NCBI GenBank assembly: GCA_036346405.1
Contig: CM070546.1
Location: forward strand, 110,487,684-110,551,683
Direction of reading: 5' to 3'
DNA length: 64,000 bases
Source of the DNA: Phyllostachys edulis
Taxonomy: Eukaryota; Streptophyta; Magnoliopsida; Poales; Poaceae
The number at the start of each line of letters is the position of its first letter. Positions within the stretch are counted from its first letter, which is position 1. The position numbers and the translations under genes are program-made. Positions 45,778 through 56,846 of the stretch are shown here, one piece after another. The notes below the pieces were generated by a model. It made no database searches. It saw only the letters and a program-made list of their open reading frames with translations, and was not told where the DNA came from.

Positions 45778-45958
45778 GGCTAACCTGTTTTGGAAAGCCG
45801 CAATGTCAAGATTTGGGATATTAATGTACTTTTTACAGACATAGCTCGCAGATAGGCCGAGTCTCCCTGTCGACAGAAATGAAATCGATTGAACACGAGG
45901 AAGATGCTATGTGTTTTTGTCATGTATGTAACCTCACTGTTTTGAAAACAAGCAGTAC

Positions 45959-46958
45959 CTAATGTCTACAGTATATACCTTCATGCAGTTTGAACGTGCA
46001 GCCTGCAAAAATGGCGACAACATGCTCTCTTTTGCTGGTGCAATACAGGCCTTCGGCATTGAAGTTCTGCGCGTTTGTTTCCCAAAGGGCTAAGGTGGCA
46101 TTGTCTGCCTGAGGACCAATGGATGATGGATCAGAGTATCCAACGAAAACCCGAGCTCGGCCATGACCCTTTGTGACATACTTGAATAGATATTTGACCA
46201 AGTTTGTCTTGTTACACCATTCAACGTTGATGTGTGCTTGGTACTTTTTTTAGTAAATCAAGATTGTGGGGGGTACGACCAATCTATTATTGAGTGTAGC
46301 ACCATTCTTCAATACAAAGCGACCATCATCTCTTCGTTTGTATACAGGGAAACCTGACTCACTAATAGTTATTTCTTCATGGAATGATTTTGGATATCTC
46401 TTTGAACAAACGTCATCCTTCATGCAATGGCACCAGATGTTAAGATCACCACAAGGGCCATGCACCATGAAATCTTCAACCAAGGCATATCCCAATGGAT
46501 CAATAGAAACATCTAGTAACTTAGCTGATATCAAACTATCACTGAAAGCAGCAGAAGCTTCAGATTGGCCCGCTAGCCATACCAGAATATGTACATGCGG
46601 CAAACCTCGCTTTTGAAATTCACTTGTGTACATAGCTGAAAAAAAAACAAGAGCAAGGGATAGGACAAGCAACCTAATAGGAACAAAGGACCAACACGAT
46701 GGATAAAATATGAATATACGCAGGTGTACCAGCATGAATAGGGCAAAAAACAGACCCATCCTTAATACCACCAAAAAAATCATCAAGTTTGATTTTGAAC
46801 ACACGACACTCAATGTCTAATCTATCATGTGGATGTTGTCCCGGTTCAGTTCTTAGGGCATCAGAAATTTCAGGCCATTTAGGGTTGCATGTAAAAGTCA
46901 TGAATAAATCTGGTGGGCCATAGATGCAACAAACAGCCATAGCATCATGGAAGTTCAT
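45959..46958 (-). pseudogene. Helitron Rep (HUH endonuclease) domain, helicase missing
   Basis: Minus-strand exons match the N-terminal part of plant Helitron RepHel: YGPPDLFMTFTCNPKWPEI (about 46870-46925), then an intron ending TTTTTTTTTCAG near 46637. Next come KRGLPHVHILVWL with the H-x-H metal-binding pair (about 46578-46615) and WCHCMKDD/CSKRYPK. A small frame break near 46250 precedes VKYLFKYVTKG (about 46165-46200), which holds the two spaced tyrosines of Rep active sites. Rep nicks and joins DNA during rolling-circle-like transposition. Downstream, the Pif1-like helicase is absent and the RPA-like gene follows directly, so the protein is truncated. Confidence 0.85.
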
Positions 46959-47783
46959 GGTCTTGTAACGTCGTGATACAGTACGTAAGCAAGCGCATCA
47001 CGAGCAACCGTGGCAAAAAGGTTAGACCATATATCTTGCGTAACAGACGTTTTTTTAACATGTATGCAGAAAAACTACTGACCGAATCGAAGAAGTAGGA
47101 AAAGTCTGGCATACACGACGTCCATGGTAGGCTGCCCTTTTTTTAAGGCAATCAGCAAGAATCTAGTATTTTTTATACTCACAAAAGGAAAGCTCAAGTG
47201 TACCGGTCAGAATCCAAGGGGTATATAAACACAAGAGAACACATCCGAACAAATCTATAGAAAGGGAAAGTGCGTCTCACCTCGGCTGCAGCACATAAAT
47301 ACATCGATGGGCCACCAGAAATGTACTCTCCGCACACACACTTGCCGAACAACGAAGTGAAATCAAGAGCAAGGAAATCAGGAAAGGAAGAAATGGTAGC
47401 GTAGTGAAATCGGTGAGAAGAAGATCCGACACAATCGTGTACCCGAAGAACTAAGATGTGAACAAATTGCTAGAAATCGACCGCATGCATCGAAAGAACA
47501 GGCATGCTGACGGCAACGACGTAGGGAGTCGTGTGCGGCCGGAGAGGAAACAACAACAAAAAGGCAAATCGATGAGCGAAAGAATCGGGAGAAAGTAGAA
47601 ATGAGTATGTAAAAAACATTGGCCGAGACTAAACATCTGACCTCAGTCACGGTGGGAGGAACGGCGAGTTGCGTGTGACTGGCGAAGGTTGGGAAGACGA
47701 AACAGGCAAGGCTTCTCTCGCAAGCTCTGTCGCCAGAAAACCCGAGCTACAAAATTTGGGCGTAAACCAAGAAACCGAAGCAC
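46959..47783 (-). other. Helitron sequence upstream of the Rep exons
   Basis: No domain recognised; probably N-terminal exons or introns. It ends at the gypsy insertion and appears to continue at 59729. Confidence 0.4.
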
Positions 47784-47788
47784 ACCGC

Positions 47789-50700
47789 TATAACATCCCA
47801 ATTTTCTGAGCTTCAAAAATCTATTAAATAGTTAGTAGGGAGAAAATTCACCATTTGGATTTATTTGACTTTAATTTAAAAGCTTAATATTGAACCTTGT
47901 GCATCAAAACAATTTAATATAATTAAAGTCAACATGAACAATGGTCAAAACTATTTTATTTAGGTTCTATGTGCTTGGATATATTTTCTAGATTTTTCTA
48001 GAATTTTTCCAAGTTCATTTGCTATTTTCTTCTGCTATTTGGAATTCCTGGTATTTTCTAAAATAGAAAACCTAATTAAAATCCCGAAATAGAAATCGGG
48101 CCGAATCTCTTTGGCCAAATCTCCTTTCCTATGCGCAAGGCCCACGTGCGGCCCATCTTCGTCTTGAAGCACGCTTATTCAATCAATGCTGCTGCTGCCG
48201 CCGCTTTTGGTCACTCTTAGGTGGGCTCAGTAATTCGTGAGTCGTTGATCGGTGGAATTTTGCTGCCTTTGTTCTTCGTCTCCGTCTGGGACTCCTTCTC
48301 CGTGCCGGAGCCGGACTCCATCGCCGCCACCTCCTTCCGTTTTGGGATCCGCCCAGGCCACGCCTCCCAGGGCTATTTAAGGCCCCGAGGCCCTTTGTTT
48401 CTCGCACCCTGTGTCACGCCACCTTTGCAGCCCTAGCCGCCGCCCTTGTTTCGTCGCTTGGAGCCCTAGCGCTGCCTTCGACTTCACCGCCAGCCGAGAA
48501 GACCTTGTCGCCTCCGTCGCTGCTTCGGTGGTCCCCAATGTCGTTCAAGGCCACCATCGAGATCGTCGCAGCATCCGCATCTCGAAGCCGCCCTCGCTTT
48601 GACCAGAGGATCCTTCCTTCGCCATCGCCATCAAGCCCGAGGCTCAAGCTCCGCCTTAACCTCGCCGCTGGCTGCCATACTCCACCTCGAGGACCCGTGA
48701 GCACACCAACGTGATCCCCGCGTCCTCCTCTACCTCTTGGTACCACCCATCGCCGCTGGATCGCCGCCGTTCGCCGGAACCTTGGTTCCCAAGCACCGCC
48801 GCCGTCGTCCGCGTCAGCGCCAGCTCGCCCTCATCGCGTGCGTGGCAGTCATGTGGAGCCCCGTCAGCATCCACGTGGGTGTATGCGTGGCCGTCCGCTA
48901 GCCCAGATCTAGACCGGTTCGGTGAACTCGGTTCACCATGGACCTTGTGGCTAACATGTGGGTCCCACATGTTGGTAATTTCTTTTTATTTATTTTCGAC
49001 GGAAATTCCTTCGCTGACATCATAAATCCAATTTTTCTTTTAAAGAATAATTCAGGTAATTCCAAAATTAGGGTTTCTTTGAGATTCAAACTTCCAAAGC
49101 CCATATCTTTTGCATCCGAACTCCGATTGAGCCCGTTCAAATTTCTAAATTCATCTAAATTCAAGATCTATTTATTGGGGATTTTTTATTTAATTTTTGG
49201 AGTCTGTTTTGCCTCTTTATTTTTTTTGTTTGCTTCGTTTACGAGTAGACGTTGATACTTCGGGAAGATTTGAAGAAGAAGGAACACCTCAATATCAAGA
49301 TCAGTACCTAGACCTATTTCAAGGAAAGTTATACCTTTGATCATGTTGAATCCTAGTTTTCTAAAATTACTTTGATTCAAATTATTGCATTTACTTTAAG
49401 TATTTATTTAAATGGTTTTGGGTGTAGTTATTAATCCCATTTGTTATATCCACCTTGTTTATTTGTTATATCATAATCTTTTGTCACCCTAGATTGGTTT
49501 ATTTAGTTGGTATTATCGTAGCACCAACGTGGGTTGGATAGATACGATTAGATTGCTTAGCCATGCTATGAGTCATCATCTCATTTGAGTTGCAATTATA
49601 AACTTGACTAAGTGATTATGGAACTATGTGATAAAACTGCGTGTACTATGTGCTATTATTCATTGATGGCATACGTTGCACTTAACCAACAGGGTTGGAA
49701 AGGATTTAGACTGAGGCAAGTGGTGGATACTGTGTGCTACTTTTGTTGGATCTGTGTGCATGGGCTTAAAAATCTGTGTGCATAGGGATTTGTAGTAATT
49801 TGGAGGTCTTGCCTTGGTCAATTAAGGACTTAACTTTGTGCGCCATTGAACTGAGCCTCTCGTACAACCACATGCCTGATGGGACGGGCCTAACTTAGTA
49901 AGTTATGGATTCTTGACATTGTTACTCAGGAAGTAGGTTAGGCTATGTTGCATGGGTGGATGTGTGTTCTACCAAGTAGTCACATCACGGGGCGGTTCGC
50001 CGTATCCCTGTCCAACGGTGTGTGTCGTACCTATTGCTGTGTATGGCTTGGTATGACGATTCATAAGCACACTGGGAGTATCAATGCTTGAGATGAAGAT
50101 TCTGAAACGTTTTGTTATGATTAGTGCTTGCAACACTAGTTGTATCTTGTCTGTAAAGTGTACAAACTCTGTAGAGTGTTAAATCAATCTATTCGAATAG
50201 CCGCGTCCGCGGTCATAGACATGCTTGGGGATTTCACACGAGGGGTAGATTTTCATAAAATCCTTGGGAAGGGAGCTATGTGATCTAAGTCATATGGTTA
50301 TGTGAATAACTTGTTTAGGCTATGTGCCTTTGTGAAACCAAACTGTTAAATTATTATTGTTAATTGTTTTCTTATTGCTTCCAATCTATTATTTGTATTC
50401 AAACTGCAAATGTTGCATTTCCGCAAAAGAACCACAGAAGCCATTCCTTTGGAATAAGCCATCATGTATAATTGCATTTCTGTGGTATGACTTGCGAGTA
50501 CGGTTGTGTACTCATGCTTGTTGTAAAACATGCAACAGAAGAGGAGGAGTCATCGCCTGCTTTCGAGGAGGAGTTCGTTGAAGGTGCTTGATCGTAGGGT
50601 CTTGATCCCAGTCGGTTGCCTGTGGCGAATTGATGGGATGTCGTTGCCGTTTCTGTTTTTCCACTGCTATTTAATTCTCTGTTAGCCTTGTGTGGCTTAA

Positions 50701-50879
50701 TAAGTATAAACTCGACCATACGGTCAAAACCCTTATTTGTTAATCTAATTACTCGTTTATGCTATTAATCGCCTTGTGTGGATCGATATTCATCTATGTT
50801 GAAACTGTGTGCGCTAGCGTGATCCTGGACTAGTGCATTATACACTAAGGGTCCAAAATTGCATTTTTGGGTCCCGACA
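47789..50879 (+). repeat. 5' LTR of the gypsy element
   Basis: 3,091 bp, starting TATAACATCCCAATTT and ending GGGTCCCGACA. A TATA-like GGCTATTTAAGGCCCC lies at 48371-48386 in the GC-rich promoter part. Confidence 0.92.
48373..48382 (+). promoter_or_regulatory. TATA-like box of the gypsy 5' LTR
   Basis: CTATTTAAGG; the same motif lies at 57217-57226 in the 3' LTR. Confidence 0.5.
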
Positions 50880-50883
50880 GAGG

Positions 50884-50895
50884 TGGTATCAGAGC
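50884..50895 (+). other. Primer-binding site of the gypsy element
   Basis: TGGTATCAGAGC, complementary to the 3' end of initiator-methionine tRNA, lies four bases after the 5' LTR. Confidence 0.92.
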
Positions 50896-51094
50896 CATAC
50901 TGACTGTAGGTCTTGACCTTAGTTTGATCGGCCGTCTTAGAGAGTCCATATTATTTTCTAATGAAAAATTAACTTGCAAGATTAATTGAACTGCTTAACT
51001 CCTCTCATGTCTCTCTTGACTCAACTATTGCTAGAATCTTTTGCCTCTCCCCGCTATTTTAACTTGGTTCCTATCCTATTGTCTGTCTTGACAG

Positions 51095-51868
51095 ATGCTT
51101 CATATCTACGGTGAGCGCAAAGGAGAACTTGCCACAGAGTTGTGGAAGCTGTTGCAGGTACTTGGGGGCTTTGATCGTCCGTTGTATCGTGGCAACCATT
51201 GGGTGGTCAACGGACAAGATCGTGGAGTGATCTGCCATCTGACTGTCTATGCGAGGAGGAACACTAAAGCTAGCTAGCCATTGAACATCTCCGTCAGAAG
51301 GATCAACTTCTCAGAAGGAATTCAAGAGTCGTCGCGCCTGGCCATCCTCAGGATTTGCAACCTCTATGCGCGTGAGCTACAGGATACTATCTTCCGCTAC
51401 CATCCCAGAGCTGCAGCCATGGATCGACCAGCATGCTACCCGTCCACAAGTGGAGAAGGCAATGCTACAGTGGTGCATCTCGCCCAGTTCTCAGCTGCTC
51501 AGGAGGAGTCGCTAGAATTGGTCGCCACCGAGCTGGAGTGTGTCTACGAGACCTTGGACCGAGCAGAAGAAAGGATCGCTGTGCTAGAGCAAGCTCTCTA
51601 CAGTCAGCACGAGCCAGAAGATGATCAAGAAGAAGAAGATCTAGAAGAACCAGAAGAACTAGAGGAGGATCCCGAAGAAGAACCCGAGGAAGATCTGGAG
51701 GAAGAACCTGCAGAGCATGAGGAGCCAGTTGTGCCTGCTCCGAGCACACCTATTCCTACTGCACCAGTTTCAGGACATCAGAATCAGTTTGCGAGGATGC
51801 CAGCACACTTCCAGGTCTACAGCAGGCGGGAGCACCGTCGTGGCTGTGGAGGCTACCTTAGCGACTGA
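51095..51868 (+). pseudogene. Extra ORF between 5' LTR and gag
   Basis: A frame of 258 codons starts MLHIYGERKGEL and is broken only by a TAG near 51275 (NTKAS-stop-PLNIS). The N-terminal part (FDRPLYRGNHWVV, GVICHLTVYARR) looks globular. Then come a helical region and a strongly acidic Glu/Asp-Pro-rich stretch (about 51615-51725) and a Ser/Thr/Pro-rich end. It is not gag, which starts separately downstream. I recall similar hypothetical proteins from grass gypsy elements but know of no function. The single-frame conservation over 770 bp suggests it was coding in the active parent. Confidence 0.55.
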
Positions 51869-52129
51869 GTTCGCTAGAGTTCCAGTTGTCAGGCTTAGCC
51901 AGTTTCTTTTAGAAGAGTCGCCCTTTAGACGGTAGATTGTGTGCTTAGGTTTGTCGTTTTTTTTGTGTGCAAGTATGAGCTGCAAAGGTCTTTAGGCATT
52001 TGTTGCAGCCATGCTAAGACCCTTAATAAAGTATTTCAGTTGGTTTTCTTGAAGTTGTGTTTGTTAGGTTTAATCTACCCCCCTCGATTAGTTCTCAACT
52101 CATCTTGTACTTTCTACCTTACCTAACCC

Positions 52130-52985
52130 ATGAAGCTTCATCAGATAGTTCAGACTCGTCATACTGCTGCAAGTGGATCAGGAACTCAAGAGTCAGATCA
52201 GAATGAGTAGACACCCGCAGGAGCAAATTTGCCGCAAGCACTCCCCTCTCGACTTGCAGAACTTTTGAGCTTTCATGGCAGCATAGACGCAGATGATGTA
52301 TGCCATGATGAATCAGATGCAGGCTATGAGTAATCAGAACAACAACAACAACAATCATAACCCGGGAGCCTCAGTTGCTCATGGTCACCATGGACCATCC
52401 AAACTTGCTGAATTCATGAGAACTCGTCCACCAACTTTTGCTGGACATGTCTATCAGTGGAAGTAGATGATTGGCTTCGCGTTATCGAAAGGAAGCTGCT
52501 GATCACTCAATGCAGCGACCATGAGAAAGTTTTGTATACCACTCATCAGATGGAGGGCATAGCCGCTGAATGGTGGGAAAACTTTTGTGCAGTGCATGAG
52601 GCGCCACAGAACATCATTTGGGAACAATTTTCTACCGCTTTTCGTCAATATCATGTACCTGAAGGGATAATGGATCTAAAGAAGGATGAATTCTGTGCTC
52701 TCAAGCAAGGAGCTATGTCAGTGACTGACTATCTAAATAAGTTTTCTCAGCTAGCTCGCTATGCTGCAGAGGATGTCGCCACCGACAAGGCTCGTCAGAG
52801 TCGCTTCTTGAAGGGTTTGAACTCAGGACTGCAGGTCAGTCTACTTGCCCATAATTTCCCAGACTTCTAGGAATTGGTTAACAAGGTGTTGGTTATGGAG
52901 GAAAAACACAAAGAACTGGAGGACAATCGCAAACGCAGGATGGCTCAGCAAGGAAGTCACCACCCCAAAGAAAGAGCGAGTGTGG
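52130..52985 (+). pseudogene. gypsy gag
   Basis: Gag starts MKLHQIVQTRH and has an early TAG (about 52208) and frameshifts before FMRTRPPTFAGH. After a one-base shift near 52457 comes the retrotransposon gag core: VEVDDWLRVIERKL, EGIAAEWWENF, FRQYHVPEG, then LKQGAMSVTDYLNKFSQLARYA. A TAG at 52868 interrupts the end, followed by ELVNKVLVMEEKHKEL. A zinc-knuckle remnant (CQPGYFANQCP) appears just into the next frame near 53140. Gag would build the virus-like particle core. Confidence 0.85.
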
Positions 52986-53008
52986 TAAGTAGCGAATAAT
53001 CGGTTTCA

Positions 53009-53935
53009 TTGCGAGAATTCTTCGGGACTCGCACCAAAATCAGCACCTCGTCCAAGTGCTCTGAACTTTCGCAACCCCGTGCCAACCAACCCCAATCCAG
53101 GGAACAACCAGCAGAGTGCTCAGAGAGTGTGTTACGCTGTCAGCCAGGGTATTTCGCCAATCAGTGCCCACAGAAGGGAGCAATCACTCCAGTTCATTTT
53201 AATCTTGGAGCTACACCAACCAAGACCCCAGCACCGAGCAACCAAGGAGATTCTCAAGGTACCAGTCAACCAGGAGGAGCGCCTCAGTCTGTGGTCAGAG
53301 GTCATGTCAACCACGTCACTCTGGAAGGAGCTCAGGAAGCACCGGACGTCGTGCTGGGTAAGTTTCTAGTAAACTTAGTACCTACATCAGTTTTGTTTGA
53401 TTCTGGAGCTTCGCATTCATTTGTTTCTGGAGTTTTTGCAACTAAGAATAACTTGGAAGTTATGCACCTTAAGCATACTCTGTTAGTCCAGTCGCTTGGA
53501 GCAGAGCTAAGTTCTAAAGTGGGTTGTTTAGGAGCTAGGTTACTCATAGCTGGAGTTGAGTTTCTAGCCAACCTAATTGTTCTAGACACCCAGACCCTAG
53601 ATGTCATTATTGGTATGGATTGGTTAGCCAAGCACAAAGCCGTGCTATATTGTGGTCGAAGAGCCGTTACAATCGAAGATACTAAAGGAAACAAGGTAGA
53701 GTTTCAAGCTACCTCAGTGCATGATGGACATCTGTTAGTCAATAGTTTGAAGGCAGTTGCATTGGAAGATGTGCCTATTGTTAGAGATTATCCAGATGTG
53801 TTTCTAGAGGAGTTACCAGGAATGCCACCAAATTGTGACATCGAGTTTGTCATCGATCTAGTGCCAGGAATAGCACCTATTTCTAAGAGACCCTATCGGA
53901 TACCAGCCGATGAGCTAGTGGAAATGAAGAAGTAA
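53009..53935 (+). pseudogene. gypsy protease region
   Basis: This holds a retropepsin-like aspartic protease: VLFDSGASHSFVS (active-site D-S-G-A, about 53393-53430) and VIIGMDWLAKHKAVL near 53605-53645. The linker DYPDVFLEELPGMPP to RT follows. The N-terminal part retains the gag zinc-knuckle remnant. The frame closes at a TAA (53933-53935) just before the RT, where related elements read through. Confidence 0.85.
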
Positions 53936-55250
53936 ATAGAAGAACTTCTAGAAAAAGGTTTTGTGAGACCTAGTTCATCGCCATGGGGAGCACCAGTTTT
54001 GTTCGTCAGAAAGAAAGATGGAAGTATGAGGATGTGCATCGAATATCGATCTCTCAATGAAGTCACCATCAAGAACAAGTACCCATTACCCTGGATAGAT
54101 GATCTGTTTGATCAAATGAAAGGAGCTAGAGTGTTCTCAAAGATCGACCTGCGATCAGGTTACCATCAGTTGAAGATTTGTCCTAAGGATATACCTAAGA
54201 CCACTTTCTCAACGCGGTACGAACATTATGAGTTCTTGGTCATGTCCTTTGTTCTGACTAATGCCCCTGCCTATTTCATGAACATGATGAATAAAGTATT
54301 CATGGAATATTTAGACAAGTTTGTAGTTGTGTTCATTGATGACATTTTGGTTTACTCCAAGTCAGAAGAAGAGCATGCTGAACATTTGAGGTTAATCCTA
54401 GAGAAACTGAGGGAGCATCAGTTGTATGCTAAGTTCAGTAAGTGTGATTTTTGGAAGAAAGAAGTGGATTTTCTTGGTCATGTGATGACAGCCGCGGGAA
54501 TAGCAGTTGACCACGGTAAAGTTAAAGCAGTATTGCATTAGGAATAGCCCAAGACTGTCACTCATATTCGCAGTTTTTTGGGAATGGTAGGATATTATCG
54601 TCGTTTCATTGAAGGATTCTCAACGATTGCTAAACCTCTTACGCAATTGTTGAAGAAGGAGAAAAAGTTCATTTGGACCCCAGCTTGTGAAGAATGTTTT
54701 CAGGAGTTGAAGAAGTGTTTAGCGTCAGCCCCAGTGCTGATTTTGCCAAATATTCACAAGGATTTTGATATCTATTGTGATGCTTTGCGTCAAGGATTAG
54801 GATGTGTCCTAATGCAAGAAGGAAGAGCTGTTGCTTATGCGTTAAGGCAATTAAGGCCTCATGAGGAGAATTGTCCTACCCATGATCTGGAATTAGCTAC
54901 CGTAGTGTATGCTTTAAAGATTTGGCGTCATTACCTCATCGGTAACCGCTGTGAAGTTTACACAGATCATAAGAGTCTAAAGTATATTTTCACTCAGTCA
55001 GATTTGAACATGAGACAGAGAAGATGGTTAGAGTTGATAAAGGATTATAATCTTGGAATCCATTACCATCTTGGTAAAGCTAATGTAGTTGCAAATGCTT
55101 TAAGCCGTAAGAGCTATTGCAATGTTGTGGAAGTAAAAGAAGTTTGTTCAGAATTTCAAGAGGAATTTCAGAAGTTAAAACTGGAAGTGGTATCTAAAGG
55201 TTTCATAGCCAGTCTAGAAGTGCAGTTTACTTTGGAGAAGCAGATTCGAG
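53936..55250 (+). pseudogene. gypsy reverse transcriptase and RNase H
   Basis: RT motifs in order: GFVRPSSSPWGAPVLFVRKK, YRSLNEVTIKNKYPLP, KIDLRSGYHQLKI, FSTRYEHYEFLVM and the catalytic VVFIDDILVYS (F-x-D-D, about 54330-54362). Then FLGHVMTAAGI, two TAG stops at 54539-54547, and the connection FLGMVGYYRRFIEGFS. RNase H follows: DFDIYCDALRQGLGCVLMQ, HDLELATVVYALKIWRHYL and TDHKSLKYIF. The junction near 55100 (NVVANALSRK) is typical. Only the two stops block an otherwise clean frame. Confidence 0.92.
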
Positions 55251-56806
55251 AAGCTCAACCAAATGATCCCGTATTTTCAGACATCAAGCTTAAAATGGCA
55301 GAAGGAAAATGCAAAGACTTCATCTTAGATGATCAAGGTGTACTGTGGATCAATGGATGTATCTGCGTACCAGATGTTGATGGGTTGAGACAGCTAATTT
55401 TGAAGGAAGCCCATGACTCCAAGTATTCGATTCACCCTCGTGGTTCTAAGATGTATCAGGATGTTAAGAATAAGTTTTGGTGGTTACTGTGGATTAATGG
55501 ATGTATCTGCGTACCAGATGTTGATGGGTTGAGACAGCTAATTTTGAAGGAAGCCCATGACTCCAAGTATTCGATTCACCCTGGTAGTACTAAGATGTAT
55601 CAGGATGTTAAGAATAAGTTTTGGTGGCCAAACTTGAAGCGAGAAGTCGCAGAGTTCTTTGCCTCGTGCGGCGTGTGTTAGAAGGTAAAAGCAGAGCACT
55701 AAAGACCAGTAGGTCTGCTGCAACCTTTGAAGATTCCAGAATGGAAGTGGGAAGAGATCGGAATAGATTTCATTACCGGTTTACCTAAGACTCAATCGAG
55801 TTACGATTCGATTTGGGTAATAGTGGATCATTTGAAAAAAGTTGCCAATTTCTTGCCCGTCAAAACAACTTACTCGGGAGATCGCCTTGCAGAGCTATAT
55901 ATGTCAAGGATTGTTAGTTTGCATGGTGTGCCTAAGAAGATAGTGTCGGATCGAGAATCTCAGTTCACCTCTCATTTATGGCAGAGTCTGCATGAAGCCT
56001 TAGGGACTCATCTAAATTTCAGTACTGCGTATCATCCTCAGACAGATGGACAGACTGAAAGGGTTAATCAGATATTGGAGGATATGTTGAGAGCTTGTGC
56101 TATAGCTAATGCAACCAGTTGGGATAAGAGTTTGCCGCATGCAGAATTCTCGTACAACAACAGTTATCAAGCCAGTCTACAGATATCACCGTTTGAAGCT
56201 TTGTATGGTCATGCCTGCAAAACCCCGTTGAATTGGTCAGAAACAGCTGAACGTTTGGTTTTTGGGCCAGACATCATTTAAGAGGCAGAAGAGCAAGTGT
56301 CTATGATCCCAGAGAGATTAAAGACAGCTCAGTCGAGGCAGAAAAGTTATGCTAATAATCGTCATCGTGATCTCAGCTTTGAGTCAGAAGATTTTTTTTA
56401 TCTTCGGGTTACACCACTCAGAGGTGTAAAGACGTTTCATGCCAAAGGAAAGCTTGCCCCTCGGTATGTTGGTCTGTTCAAGATTTTGGATCGTTGTGGA
56501 GAAGTAGCTTATCAGTTGGAGCTACCGCCGTCGCTAGCAGGAGTACATGAAGTCTTTCATGTCCCTCAATTGAAGAAGTGCCTTTGTGTGCCTAAGGAAC
56601 AAGCCCCGTTAGAGTCAATTGAGTTGAAAGAAGATCTCACTTACAAAGAGCAACCAATCAAGATTTTGGATGTCGCAGAGCGCCAGACCAGAAGCAAGAC
56701 CATTCGTTTTTGCAAGGTGTAGTGGAGCAACCACTCAGAAGGAGAAGCAACGTGGGAGCGTGAAGAAAAGCTGAAAGCCGAAATCCCTAGCCTTTTCTCT
56801 AGCTAG
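55251..56806 (+). pseudogene. gypsy integrase with chromodomain-like C-terminus
   Basis: A zinc-binding region (HDSKYSIHP, then CGVC) is followed by the catalytic core. The core shows IGIDFITGLPKT (first D), VSDRESQFTSHLW (second D), YHPQTDGQTERVNQ (E) and LPHAEFSYNNS. Next come the GPY/F-like LRGVKTFHAKGKLAPRYVG and a chromo-like end (VQLKKCLCVPK-type context, then WSNHSEGEATWERE) to the stop at 56804-56806. Stops at 55679, about 55702, 56279 and 56720 interrupt it. A 48-residue segment in the zinc-binding part is tandemly duplicated in frame. Chromodomains of this class target integration to heterochromatin. Confidence 0.9.
55341..55632 (+). repeat. 144-bp in-frame tandem duplication in integrase
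   Basis: TACTGTGGAT(C/T)AATGGATG starts at 55341 and again at 55485. The two copies encode the same 48 residues except for RGS versus GST near the HP motif. Confidence 0.95.
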
Positions 56807-56830
56807 CCTGAATCTCAGGGTCGAGATTCC

Positions 56831-56846
56831 TTTAAGGGGGGAGGTT
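56831..56846 (+). other. Polypurine tract of the gypsy element
   Basis: TTTAAGGGGGGAGGTT directly precedes the 3' LTR. Confidence 0.85.

Noticed and set aside
48183..49255. Frames repeated almost identically at 57074-58098
   Set aside because: They are LTR sequence; duplication reflects the two LTRs, not a gene pair.
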